Shown here: positions 44,947 to 55,858 of the stretch, piece after piece | How positions within the stretch are numbered: position 1 is the stretch's first letter | Layout of the letters: every line of letters starts with the position of its first letter | Assembly: GCA_025200525.1 (NCBI GenBank) | Contig: CM045767.1 | Span: 116,930,021-116,994,020 of the forward strand | Direction of reading: 5' to 3' | Origin: Camellia lanceoleosa | Lineage: Eukaryota > Streptophyta > Magnoliopsida > Ericales > Theaceae | DNA length: 64,000 bases | Program-made: the position numbers and the translations under genes | The notes under the pieces: generated by a model | What the model was told of the DNA's origin: nothing | The model's database searches: none | The model's input: the letters and a program-made list of their open reading frames with translations, nothing else

Positions 44947-45059
44947 ACATTAAAGACAAAAACACAAGACTGCTCAAATGATAGACAAAATTCGTTCTTT
45001 CATAAAGAATTAAGTACATTGTGCCACAAATTGGCCCAAAATTCATTACAATGTCTTAA

Positions 45060-48000
45060 TTATTTTTGTACAATAGATTTTCTATTGCTAAGTGAGGGAA
45101 CTAGTTGAATAGTTATAGCCATGTCTTCTTTGCGATCAGCCAGTTCTTGGTTAATGATTTGCAATTTAGTGTCAGTTCGAACCAAGGCCTGGTTTACTGC
45201 AGCTAACTCCTCTTCAAGTTGGGTTTTCCTCTCCAGCAGCTGGGCTCGAAAGTGGGAAGCAGAGGAGTGTTGTTCTTTCAGAGTTGATACTTCGGTATGT
45301 ACTTGGGAAACGAAACTCTAATCTCTGGCCAGTTTCTCATCCGTAGCCTTGGCAGCCTGGCAAATGCTGATGTAAAAATCGATAGTAGTTGCTGCCTGAG
45401 ATAAATGGCTTGAAACATTCATGCTCGATCGCAAAGAAGTCTCAGAGTAATCGAGGAATCCATTTCCGATTATAGGCCTCTGTTGAGCCTCGAAGGAAAT
45501 CCTCGAAAATGAAATCAGCAGTTCCAGACATGTGTCCAGGTCTATTGAAAGTGCAAAAGGCTTACTGCTGGAAGAAGAAGAACTCTCGAGAATTTCCAAC
45601 AAAGAATCAGCCAAGACTAGTGGCTCAGTTTCAACAGTGAATGTTGGAGAGGTAGAAGGTATGTCAAAAAGACTGGCTAGTCTTGCTTCGAAGACATCTA
45701 CCTCATCTATAGACATGAGGGGTGCAGAGAGAGTTGTGGTGGAAGGCGTAAAGGATTGCATGGGGATAGGAGAAATGTATGAAGCATCTTTTGCAGCCTC
45801 TATGGTCTTAGCCACCAATGAATCAAGTGAAGAGGGGCTGGAAGTAGGCAAAGGTGATGAACTATGAGTTGGAAAACTACCAGCACCCTCTGTAGGAGAG
45901 TCAACTGCCATTAGAGATGGAATAGCAGTTGGAATTTTTGTGAAAGAAGGAGGAGCAAGGCTCGAAGGAGAATTGGACTGAAGTAGGTCAAAGGTCAAGA
46001 AAGGGAGGTATGGGTCTAAGCCAAGAAGGAGATCTTGAGGATGCTAGGGCTCAGTGGGGGTATATGAAATATGGGCCTAGGAAGTGGAAGTGTTATCTGA
46101 ATGGCTTTCACATTATGCATTTGATCAACCGATTGAAATTGAGGAGTCCCCATTGGAAGTATAGCCGGTGTTTCTTCTTTGCAAAAGGAAGAGATGTAAG
46201 GTCAAGCTCTAGCGTCAAAATTTGATAAGGCAAAATAGTGGAAGCATGAAAGAAATTACTTGTTCTAGAAGCGGCTGCAGCGATGAGAGAGGCTGAAAGA
46301 GAGTAATGTTTGATCTGTTGCCTTCTTACCATTTCTCTTTGTAACGCATCGGCAGCAGCAGCTTCCTCTCTTAAAATTTGTTGTTGTCGTCTCCTCTCAG
46401 CCCTTTTGAAGACAATTATGGCCTTGGAATGTTCTTGGTCTACGGCCTTGGCAGCTGCCTCATGAATGGGATCTTCAACCAAGACAGTAGTTGAAGCAGT
46501 CACTTTCCTTCTTTTTTCTATTGCTTGGGCGATTGTCTCGGAATCAGAGTCCTCAGCAAAGTCAGAAGGAGAGATAGTAATCTTTCTTCTCCTCTATCTT
46601 TGAATTGGCATTGTCTGTTCCTCAGATGTCCTCTCAACTTCTGCAAACTGATATTCGGATTTCCTAAAAATAAACTCCTTCTCTACCTCCCTAGCGATTG
46701 TCTCCTCTTGAAAAAATCAATCACTTTTTTCCTTTTTGTCAAGGGTGACTTGTGCTCTTGGTCTGCTTCTCCTTCTTCTTCTTCTTTTTCTTCTTGCACC
46801 TCAGTTGTTTTCTGTTCAGGATCAAGCAGTCTTCTCTTCTTTTGCTGCTGACCACCTTCACAAAAAAAAATATATATATATATAAATAGAAACAAAATAA
46901 GAATAAGACAATCAGCATCATATAGGAAGTCGAAGGAAAGAAAACAAAGGCATATACCTTTCTTCGAAACAGCCCAAGTGGCTTTAGGAGGAGTTGAGGT
47001 AGCAGGAATGGACTAGGTTGTAGAAGGCATAGTGGAGGAAGTGACAGTTTCAGCTCCCTTGGGCTTGGGCACATCTAACACCTCTAGTAGGTTTTGAGGT
47101 GAAATGGCTAAATAGATTTCCATATTGCTTACCCACCAATTTTGGTAGCTCTTCAATACGGTACCTTCAGGAATGAAAGGGGTGTACTCAAAATTGGCCA
47201 AGTCATCTATGAATTTGAAGGTTGCCTCTTCCAGCCTCGACTTCCGAACCTTCAAATCTCTCCTGGTAAGGCTCAGATTGGTGTTCTTTGCGAGAGGTAT
47301 TGGGATCCCTTGTGTGAAGCCAAATTGTCTAGCAAATTGAGCAGGACAATAAGGCTCAGCTATACATTTATAAGCTCTGGGGTTCGTGGTCCTGATAAAC
47401 AGCTCTCTAGGAAGCAGAAGGGAAGCCCATATATCCTTGTGAATAGGCGAAGCCTGAGCACATCACTTAGGAAATGACTCAACCAAGTTGGACCTATCTT
47501 TGGTTTGAAGGGCGGAAGCGGTGAATAGGAAGGCATTTGGTAGTCGATGGAAGAAAGAGAAATAAAAGGCAAGTAGAAGGATAGAGGAAGCATTGGCGAT
47601 CTTATGCCATGGGTAAGAGAGTGTAGCCCAGAAAATTTAAGGCATTTGGATTGTAATTCAGTAAAATAGGCGAAAAGCCAAAGCTGAAGGATCCAGAATG
47701 GCCCCCCTTGATTAGCATCTAAGGGCTTCTCACAAAAGAGGAAACAAACTCTGTATACATGGCCTAGAATATATGGGGCTAAGGCTACCCTTTTTTGCAA
47801 AACAAAGGCTTTGGCAAGAGGAGCAAATTCAGGCATGATTCTTTGAGAGGAGGTGCAGAAGAGAAATTTGCAAAGCCAATATAATAAGAAGGAAAAGAAT
47901 TCCCAATCAGTTACTGGGCCCTCTTTTTTATTCTCAGCTTTAACAAAATCACTGTAAGATGAGTTAAGAGAGGGGGGGAAAGAAAGAGACTGCTAAGTCA

Positions 48001-48569
48001 GGGAAATCTGGTGTAATGAGGATACCAATAGGGGATACTCCTAGTAGATGGCAAATGTCAAGAACAGTAGGGGCCATCATCCCACATCTAAATTGAAAGA
48101 AATTGAAGATAGGGTTTCAAAAACATAAAGCAGTAGGGACTAGGAAAGGGTCCTCCGAGATAGTTACCCTAGAAAGTCGGAGAGCATCGAGAAGGCAGAG
48201 CTCTTGAAGGTCCAGTGTCCTAGCAAGGATGACTCGGTCGTACCATCCTTGCCACTCCGGTCTCATTGTGGGCCAACATCGGTGAGGGCGATTGATTCTC
48301 CAGTTCCTCCAATCGAGACCACCTTCATAAAGGAGACATTGGTTCTCCAGACGAGGATATAGAGCTGGGAGCTCAGTAGGGATCTCCTTGAATATTGGCC
48401 TGAGCACATAGTCTTGCTGCTCATGATAACGAGGGACAAAGATACGCTCGTCAATGGCGCTTTTCTTCCTAGCCTTGTACTTCTCACATTATACGTCAAT
48501 GAGCCTTTTCAAGGCTACAGATGAGCTCACACGCTCTATGATTGGCACTTCTGGTGAAGAAGAAGCCAT
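45060..48569 (-). pseudogene. Antisense PMD (aminotransferase-like) gene of Tat element 3
   Basis: ATG at 48569 (MASSSPEVPIIERV) to stop 45060-45062. Order: VSSSVALKRL; RIFVPRYHEQQDYVLRP; LYPRLENQCLLYEGGLDW; RTLDLQELCLLDALRLSRV; PMD core CGMMAPTVLDICHLLG; LGHVYRVCFLFCEKPLD; FEYTPFIPEGTVLKSYQNWW; intron 46957-46856; basic GGQQQKKRRLLDPEQK and Glu-rich KEEEEGEADQEHKS; QILREEAAAADALQREMVRR helix; Ser-rich region; coiled coil LLERKTQLEEELAAVNQALV. Broken by several stops and frameshifts (for example stop at 45318-45320). PMD proteins of plants are linked to silencing (MAIN, MAIL1); whether this copy antagonises or uses that pathway is unknown. Confidence 0.78.
46856..46957 (-). other. Predicted intron of the antisense PMD gene
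   Basis: Donor AAAG/GTATATG at 46957 and acceptor TTTTTTTTTGTGAAG/GTGG at 46856, 102 nt, T/A-rich. Joining the flanks keeps the frame: ...AVSKK then GGQQQKKRR. Element 1 has a GT donor at the same protein position (~9083). An intron on this strand shows that the gene is expressed as its own antisense transcript and not from the genomic retroelement RNA. Confidence 0.7.
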
Positions 48570-49444
48570 TGATAGTACGTTTTTTCGAAAAAAAAAGAAG
48601 GGAGTGAAGAGAAGTGGAAGACTGATGAGGGTTTGTGCGTTAAAAGAGCAAGTGATTTCAGAACACGAAGCAAGAGGGTTTTAAAAGCTTTTGTGTCTGA
48701 AAAATATATTGCATAAGTCGTTAAGTACTAAAAGTACGAATCTGAGTCTCTTCCAATATTGATAGTTTTGGAGGAAAAAGCACATTAGAATGTTGGCCTT
48801 GACTTTGAAGCAAGATATTTGGCTTCGAAACAAGATTTTGGCGCCAAAAAATTCAAACAACAACGGCTTCGAAATACATAAGTCGGCTTCGAAGCATACT
48901 ACATGCTTAAAGATGCTAGAATGCTCGAGTATTAGTCTACTTCAAAGGGTTTAAAGACCTGTTTGAGGGTTATTAATGAAAATAACGACCTTCGAAGCAA
49001 AACTTGGGATTCTTTAAGGAGAATTGCTATTCGAAACATCAAAACCAATCGTTGGTTTTAATAAAAAGGAGATTATCTTTTAAACTAAATTAGCATGAAC
49101 TGCTCTTCGAAGTAAAAGTGGTCAATTTAAAATTGATTAACTATATCAACCATGACCATATATTGGTTATAGTTAGTTTTGAAGGGTAAGATTGTTAAAT
49201 TTGAAGCACTAATTCTAGGTGATATCAGCCAGAATTGTCAACTTTACTCCATAAATTGGAAAAAGACATGATTGGTTCCTTTTAGTGTTTCATTAAAAAA
49301 AAATTTGAGTCCAGATTCGAAGAACGAGTTTGTTCAATTAGAAGCCCTAAATTGGCTCTTAAAGGCAAATGGAAACAAGGTCAAATAATGCCAAATGGAG
49401 GATTCTATTTATATTTGAAGACAAAGCAATCACATCAAATGACC
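48570..49444. other. Spacer between antisense genes (Tat element 3)
   Basis: Noncoding; contains many TTCGAA-centred phrases (GGCTTCGAAACAAG, CGGCTTCGAAGCATAC, CTTCGAAGTAAA) between ~48820 and 49330. It presumably holds the promoter of the PMD gene (leftward). No TATA box chosen with confidence. Confidence 0.55.
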
Positions 49445-50896
49445 CTATCTGGGTATGAATTCAAGCTCATAAAAGTAAGGAATAGAATAAATGACAAGAT
49501 CATGAAATTTGATCCAACAGTGATCAATAAACTTCTGTTCTGTCTTTATTATATCTTCTATTTCTTCTAATGTTGGCTGCATAAGTTGGTGTGCTTTCAC
49601 TTCATAGTAGAGCTCTTCAGCCTTTATTTCGAATGCTTCCTCTCTCAATCGTTCTTCCACTTCATCTAGGACCAAATCATCCCAATACACAGAATCTTTA
49701 TTCTTGAAATCATCGAATTCTTCGATGAAGTTCTCTGCTTCGTATTGGGCTTGAATTTGGAGAGACGAAAGTTGGTCCAAAGATTGTGTAGTAACCTTGG
49801 AATTTCGATGCCAGTAGAGGAGCACTGGGAGTTGGTCAAGGAACATATGAAGTTCTGCTTGGGCAATGGGATTAAGAATATGGCCCCTAGTCAAAATATC
49901 ACAAGCCCATTGAAAGTTCTTGAAAGGGACTTCGTCCTCAAGAACATTGAAGGGCAAGTGAGAGAAAGCTGCAAGCAGAAGTTGAGCTTCTTTCCGCTCA
50001 GCTGGAGTAGGGATTGATGGAGGTTTGTAAGGTGGAATGACTTCGTTCATGGGGAGGGCAAGCCTCAGTTTTTCTGTCCAGGAAAGAGTTGATGAAGAAG
50101 AAGGAGCAGATGGTTCTGCTTCAGAAGATGAAGAAGAAGGAGCAGATGTTTCTGTTTCAGAGGGTGGAGAAGAAGGTGTGGATGCTTCAATTATGGGACA
50201 TGGCACGGGAGCGGAAGGAACAAAGGCATTAATATAGTCAAGCCAGTCAGAAGAGCAAATCTTCGCCTTCTTGGCTAAGAAGGATGGGTGGTACCCTTGA
50301 GCTTCTTCTGAACGTTGGGCAACAAGCACTGTCTTGGTAGGCATGGAGGATGTGTACCATGCCACAAGAAGGTTTTCCTCCAAACTACGTCGAAGGTCAA
50401 TGGGTACGTAAGGGTAGACCACTGAACTTCGAGCATATGGAGAAAACTCCAAAGGGTCAGTAAACTCAATAAAATGATAGTTGATTCGTTCCCTCAAATC
50501 GTAAGTCTCAGGTGTTGACCAGCTTGTCCAGCCAGAACCCCCAGAAGACGAAGAAGTTATATCTTCATCCCATGCAGAATTTTGTGAAGAAGAGTTTCCT
50601 AAGTCCATATTTGCAACTTCCCAAATCAAAGGTTTGAGAGCAGTTCGTTCGAGGTACAAGGGGGAGTCAGAGGAAGAACTTCTTGTATCTGTGTCTGCAA
50701 CTTGTTGAACCGAAGGATTATGGACAATGTGTTCGTAGTCCAAAGGTTGGTAATTTGCAAAGGCTTCCATGACCTAAATATAGAAAGGCGGGTAAAGGTG
50801 GCTAATGAATGCGTAAAGATTCTTTCGAGAGGAAACAACATTACTCAATGGCTCTTCGTGTGCTTGATCAATAGAAAGGGAAATTGATTTAGCCAT
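49445..50896 (-). pseudogene. Antisense ORF A of Tat element 3 (unknown protein)
   Basis: ATG at 50896 (MAKSISLSIDQAHEEP) to TAG at 49447-49445, one frame of 483 codons with a single in-frame stop (TAG before VMEAFANYQPL, where the other copies have a Gln codon). Downstream of that stop, 441 codons are open. Blocks in order: AFISHLYPPFYI; SAWDEDITSSSSGGSGWTSW; INYHFIEFTDPLEFSP; SSVVYPYVPIDLRRSLEENL; LVAWYTSSMPTKTVL; a Ser/Glu/Pro repeat (APSSSSSEAEPS); RGHILNPIAQAELHMFLDQ; VEERLREEAFEIKAEELYYE helix; EHCWIKFHDLV-like end. Best-preserved copy. No known family, signal peptide or membrane segment. Confidence 0.75.
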
Positions 50897-50956
50897 AGTC
50901 TGTTCGAATGCTAAGGTATTGGAACGTTCAACAAATTGAAAAAGAGTTAATGCAAA

Positions 50957-51563
50957 TGATCACCAAAGAGATGACGGTTGTGTTTCCAGAAGATAGACTC
51001 TATGCACATTCCAAAAGCGCGAGAAAGGCTGTGATCCACTAATATCACCAAGTATTGGGTATATTAGTGCGGGAGGTAATGTTGGCTACATATTTTGTAA
51101 AAGCCAATTACAGTTCGACGCGTGGCAAAGCAAGGGTAGTATGGGGAGACTACTCAAAGTCTTCGATCCTGATCGTACACGTGGTAGTGAAAATTGGTTC
51201 TCACGTGATCTGAGTAGCACAGGATCAATAAAGAGATACAAGATGACGTGGCTTCAACGGTTGCTCATATTCAAATTCAAATATAAGAGGGAAGTTTAAC
51301 TGCAAGAAAAGGCGTAGTGGAACTACTTCTAAGGTAGCATGATCAACAATAATGAAGGAGCAGTTCGACAGTTTGAAGTACAGTTCGATGGTCATCCTTG
51401 AGAAGTATAAATAGCAAGGAGGTCCCCAGAAAAAACCCCAGACTCAGATCATACAAACCAGTCTTACTTTACATATTTTATTTTCTAGTTTTTACATTTC
51501 CAATCTTTACCTCTCTTGCACTTTAAATACTTGTTCTGCACTTCGATTCATAGGAGTAGTTTC
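50957..51563 (+). repeat. 3' LTR of Tat element 3, first part
   Basis: Matches 34292 onward. It includes the 123-bp extension (50957-51079), the TGTTGGCT terminus at 51080 and the TATA box at 51406-51414. It is cut at 51563 by the copia element (target GTTTC) and resumes at 58473. Confidence 0.9.
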
Positions 51564-52881
51564 TGTTGGAAATGGTTATAAATTCTGGGTAAAACCAGAA
51601 TTTTATCCTTAGTTTGGTCTAATTTTTAGGTGGGCCCCGTGCGTCGTTTTACACGGGTCAAAGTGGTAACGCGTTCTATGCCGCGTCATGATTCACGTGG
51701 TATATTTGGTTGCTCAAAACCATTACCGAGTGAATGGGAAATTGAAGCCAAAGTGTGCTCCATGGAAATGGAGTTTTGGTGGAAATTCCTTATGGTTTGA
51801 ATAAGGATTGTCCCACATTGATTTGATGGGAGGTTTTGAAAGGGTTTATAAGGTTTGGGTTTGGTACTTGGGGTGTGCCCCAAGGGGTACCCAAGTGTTT
51901 TAGAGGGAGAGGTTATGGGCAAAATGGGCTAGACCCATTGGACTCAAAAATCACCACACACGCGCGCGCGCCGCCGCCGCCGTCCGTCCGGGCTGGGCTG
52001 GGCTTGGGCGCGGGTGCGTGGTGTGTGGTGTGTGGTGTGTGGTTGGGCTTGTTCAACTCGATACTAATCCATTTTGGGCCAAAAACATTTGAAATTAATT
52101 TTATTAATTCAAATTAAACTGGTTTGGTTTTATTGTGCATCCAAACAAGGCCCTTCCTGAAATAAACAGGTTTGGTATTAAAGTTCATCCAAACAGGGCC
52201 CTTCCGTTTTAAACGAAATAAAGCTGGTTTGGTTTTATCGCGCACCCAAACAGGGCCCTTCCTAGTTTTATTATCTGTTTAATTTGTAACCAGATTCAAT
52301 TCTGTTTGAATTCAAAAGCCAATGTATCATAATGTTCAATTCAAAACCAAGAGCCACCTTTAAATCTATAAATAGGACAACCTCATTTGGATTTTAAAAC
52401 TCTAATTTTAGTTCTTCATGATTACGAAACATCCTCTTCATTTCTTTGCATTTTATTTACGAGAAAGAGTGTAAACACTTAGTGTGTTAAGTAAGGCAAA
52501 CAATTTGTAGTGCTGCTATTGTTTGTAGTAGATCATTTTATCCTGGGAGATAGACGTCCAAATTCTGAAAGCACCGTGGAGAGGACGAATCTGTCTTAAG
52601 GACACAGTGTCAAACACTGGACTTGATCAGGTTTTATTTTGAAGAAATTAAATCAAGTAAGTTCTTTATTTATTATTCTGTTTTTATTATTTATTTAAAT
52701 CAGATTTTAATTTTGTTTTTGTAACAAAATAAAATCTGGTTTTATTTATTTATTTATTATTTCAAGTTTGATTTTTGTAATCAAACATATACTCTCCTTT
52801 TCTTTATTTCTTTAAATTCTAATTGTTGTTTTGTATACAATAGAATTAAATCTTTTAAATACAGTGAAGATTGTTCTAACA
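51564..52881 (+). repeat. Copia 5' LTR, 1318 bp
   Basis: TGTTGGAAATGG to GATTGTTCTAACA. TATAAATAG at 52367-52375. Simple-repeat tract (CG, CCG, GGTGTGT) at 51957-52042, longer than in the 3' LTR. It contains the 19-nt segment (52582-52600) complementary to the presumed primer-binding site, and several hairpins after 52640. Confidence 0.9.
52582..52600 (+). other. LTR segment complementary to the site after the LTR
   Basis: AGGACGAATCTGTCTTAAG, about 180 nt downstream of the expected transcription start. Perfect reverse complement of 52884-52902. If cleaved after its last G it would present a 3' end pairing right at the LTR border. In the 3' LTR the homologous segment is altered (AATCATCTTAAG). 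Confidence 0.7.
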
Positions 52882-52883
52882 AT

Positions 52884-52902
52884 CTTAAGACAGATTCGTC
52901 CT
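52884..52902 (+). other. Presumed primer-binding site, self-complementary to the LTR
   Basis: CTTAAGACAGATTCGTCCT starts 2 nt after the LTR end (52881), the normal position for a primer-binding site. It does not match the initiator-tRNA-Met site (TGGTATCAGAGC) usual in copia elements. It is instead the exact complement of 52582-52600. Self-priming is known for Tf1-type elements of fungi; its occurrence here is inference. Confidence 0.55.
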
Positions 52903-54451
52903 GATATCTTCATTGTATTTAATTTTCTGTTTTTCAAAGTAATATTCTGGTTGGAAAAACAAATAGTGATTTATGCTATTTGACAGATAGTAGTAATATA
53001 CTGTCTCTTTTCTTTGACAACTAGTAATACGATACTGGTGTCATTAACAATTTCAGAATATTATTTGGTATTACAGAAAATTATTTTGGTATTTTATTTT
53101 TCCTGTTTTAGTAACAAGGAAAATAAAATTATTTTGCTATTATAATTTATTTTCTAGTTTTAGTAACTAGAATTTATTTTCTAGTTTTGGTAACTAGAAA
53201 ATTATGGTGTGTTATTCTGATTTTTGTAATCAGATATTTTTGTGGTATTTTATTTTCTAGTTTTAGTAATAAGGGAAATAAAATTATATTATTTTCTAGT
53301 TTTAGTAACTAGAAAATTAATTTGTGGTTTAGCTTTCTGATTTTTGTAATCAGATATTATTTCGGTATTTTATTTTTCTAGTTTTAGTAACAAGGAAAAT
53401 AAAAAAATATATATATTATTAACAAGAAAAATACAATTATTTTGTATTATAATTTATTTTCTGGTTTTAGTAACTAGAAAATTAATTTTATTAATAAATC
53501 ATGTAACTTTGTGAGTCGGTCACAATTTGTAAATTTTGTACATGACTAACGATTTCGTTTGTAAGATCACTTAATTTTGAACCCTTTGTGAAAAGGTTTT
53601 AATTCTTTTGACTTTATCATAGTTATGAGTATACTTGGTAGAATTTGTTTCTAGAGTAAAATATTAGTTTTACAAACTAATTTTATTTTTATTACAATGT
53701 GGATTCATAGTCTTGAATTGTTTCTGCATTTGAGGGAATATATATATATATATTCACAAGAACATTTTAATGCATATTTAATTTATTTATTTATGTACAA
53801 ATCAAACTTATTTAATGATGGTATGTTTTGTCATTTTGAAGTTTAAAGTTTAAATCGTTGGATTTTATTTATGAGTTGAGAATCCTTTTATTTCATGATG
53901 CAAGTTATGGGATCATGCATGATTAATTTATTTTGTTAATTCTTTATTTGATGCGTTTGATATGCATGTATGATATCAACTCAAGTTATTTCTTAACAAT
54001 AATTTCAAGTGATTTGGAATGATAAAATTGTTATGGCGACTTTGGACATAAGGAGAATTTGAATTTTCTAAATCAATTTTGATGGATGTTTAAACACCAT
54101 AGAAATTTAAACATGAAGATGTATGTAATTATATCGTCCGTTTAATTGGGAAGTAATTTAAGAAATCTTTTATGTTGATTATTGGTTTATTTTGAATGAG
54201 ATGTTTTTAATAATTATTTTACTTACGTAGTAGAAATTGTTAAACCATAAACCATTTTTATTAATATGGGGTGTATCTCTTGCATTAGTTCATAAAATAA
54301 TCTATTAATTCTTCACAAATATTTTTATGACAGTGACATTTATTTATAAATGAGTTACAAGAATGTATACAATCAATTGGGTTTTTGAATTGTTCGTTTC
54401 TTAGGCAAAATTTTTATGAGGATATGATTTTGTCACAACATTAATTTTGAT
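52903..54451 (+). repeat. Hairpin-rich leader in place of gag
   Basis: No gag or protease. Between ~53090 and 53490 a module recurs: TTTTCTAGTTTTAGTAACTAG (stem TTCTAGTT/AACTAGAA) at least five times and CTGATTTTTGTAATCAG (stem CTGATT/AATCAG) at least twice, spaced by GGTATTTTATTTT. Similar stem-TTTTTGTAA-stem hairpins lie just before the LTR end (52700-52860). From ~53500 to 54450 the sequence is AT-rich and noncoding. Confidence 0.7.
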
Positions 54452-54679
54452 TTGTGTAATCATAATTATTTTGGAGTTTTGGATTTGAAATTTATGAATC
54501 AAGCACATCATAGGCAACATATGATGAATGGCATGTTACTAAATTTAGGCTTACCACAGAACTTGTGGGGGAAAGCAATATTGTCTGTTAGTTATATTCT
54601 TAATAGAATACCCACAAGAAAACCAAAAGCATTCCTTATGAATTGTGGAAAGGTCGACCACATTCCTACAAATACTTAA
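54452..54679 (+). pseudogene. Copia integrase C-terminal remnant
   Basis: Reads MMNGMLLNLGLPQNLWGKAI, LSVSYILNRIPTRKPKAF, a block typical of the end of copia integrase. The zinc finger and catalytic core are not present upstream. Continuation after 54679 is shifted and decayed. Confidence 0.7.
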
Positions 54680-55166
54680 AAGTGTGGGGTGTTTGGCATA
54701 AGTTGAAGTACTGTTCCTAAAAGACTAAAATTGGACCAAAAGCGATGATTGTGTGTTTATTGGTTATGCTCGAGAATAGTAGTGCATATCGGTTTCGACT
54801 TATAAATCGAAATACGATATAAATGTGAACACTATTATAGAGTCAAAGAAACATGTTTTTTGAACATGTCTTTCCTTACTAGAAATAGCGAATTAAGTTC
54901 ACGAAAAGAACTTATGATTGTACTCTAAGTCAACAGACTAATGAGAAGCAAACACAAGAGACTAGTAACGGTCTCAACCAACAGGATTTAGCGATAATGA
55001 ACCAAGAAGTAAGAGAGCAAGAACATCAAAATCCTTTGGTCAGATTTTACGACATACACATTAGAAAATGAACCTCAAAGCTTTAAAGCGACAATGACAG
55101 TCTGAAGCACCTTTGTGGAAAGAGGTACATTAATAATGAAATTGAATCCATTATGCAAAATCATAC

Positions 55167-55787
55167 TTGGGAATTGGTGGATCTTCCACGGGTTCTAAAC
55201 CTCTTGGATATAAATGGATATTCAAGAGAAAAATGAAAGCAGATGGTTCAATTGACAAGTATAAAGCAAGACTTGTAGTTAAAGATTACAGACAAAAGGA
55301 AGGTCTGGATTATTTTGACACATATTCCCCTGTGACAAGAATAACATCCATTCGCATGCTTATTGCTATAGCAGCGTTGTTTAATTTAGAAATACATCAA
55401 ATGGATGTTAAGGCGACTTTCTTAAGCGGTGATCTAAATGAAGAGATCTATATGGAACAACCCGAAGGGTTTGTAGTATCAGGGCAAGAAAAGAAAGTTT
55501 GTCGACTTGTAAAATCCCTTTATGGATTAAAACAAGCACCTAAGCTATGGCATGAAAAATTTGATCATGCAATGCTTACTAATGGGTTTAAGATAAACGA
55601 ATGTGACAAATGTGTCTATGTTAAAAACACTGACCAAGGCTATGTCATAGTTTGTCTTTATGTGGATGACATGCTCATCATTGGAAGCAGTCAAAACATG
55701 ATCAAATCAACTAAGCAAATGCTTAACAAAAGATTTGATATGAAAGATATGGTTCGCAGATGTTATATTAGGAATGAAAATAACTAA
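55167..55787 (+). pseudogene. Copia reverse transcriptase
   Basis: 206 open codons. WIFKRKMKADGSIDKYKARL, DYFDTYSPVTRITSIRML, LEIHQMDVKATFLSGDL, EEIYMEQPEGF, CRLVKSLYGLKQAPKLWHEK and the catalytic YVDD within CLYVDDMLIIGSS. Sequence order and wording are Ty1/copia. It ends after KDM by frameshift. The upstream part (from ~55095) is also RT-like but broken. Confidence 0.85.
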
Positions 55788-55858
55788 AACATCTCGGATA
55801 TGCATTATCTCAATCTCATTATATTGAGAAAATTCTTGATAAATTTATCAAGGATGAT

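Noticed and set aside
45532..45867. 111-codon plus-strand ORF inside the PMD interval
   Set aside because: Shadow of the Ser-rich antisense PMD frame (45318-45998).
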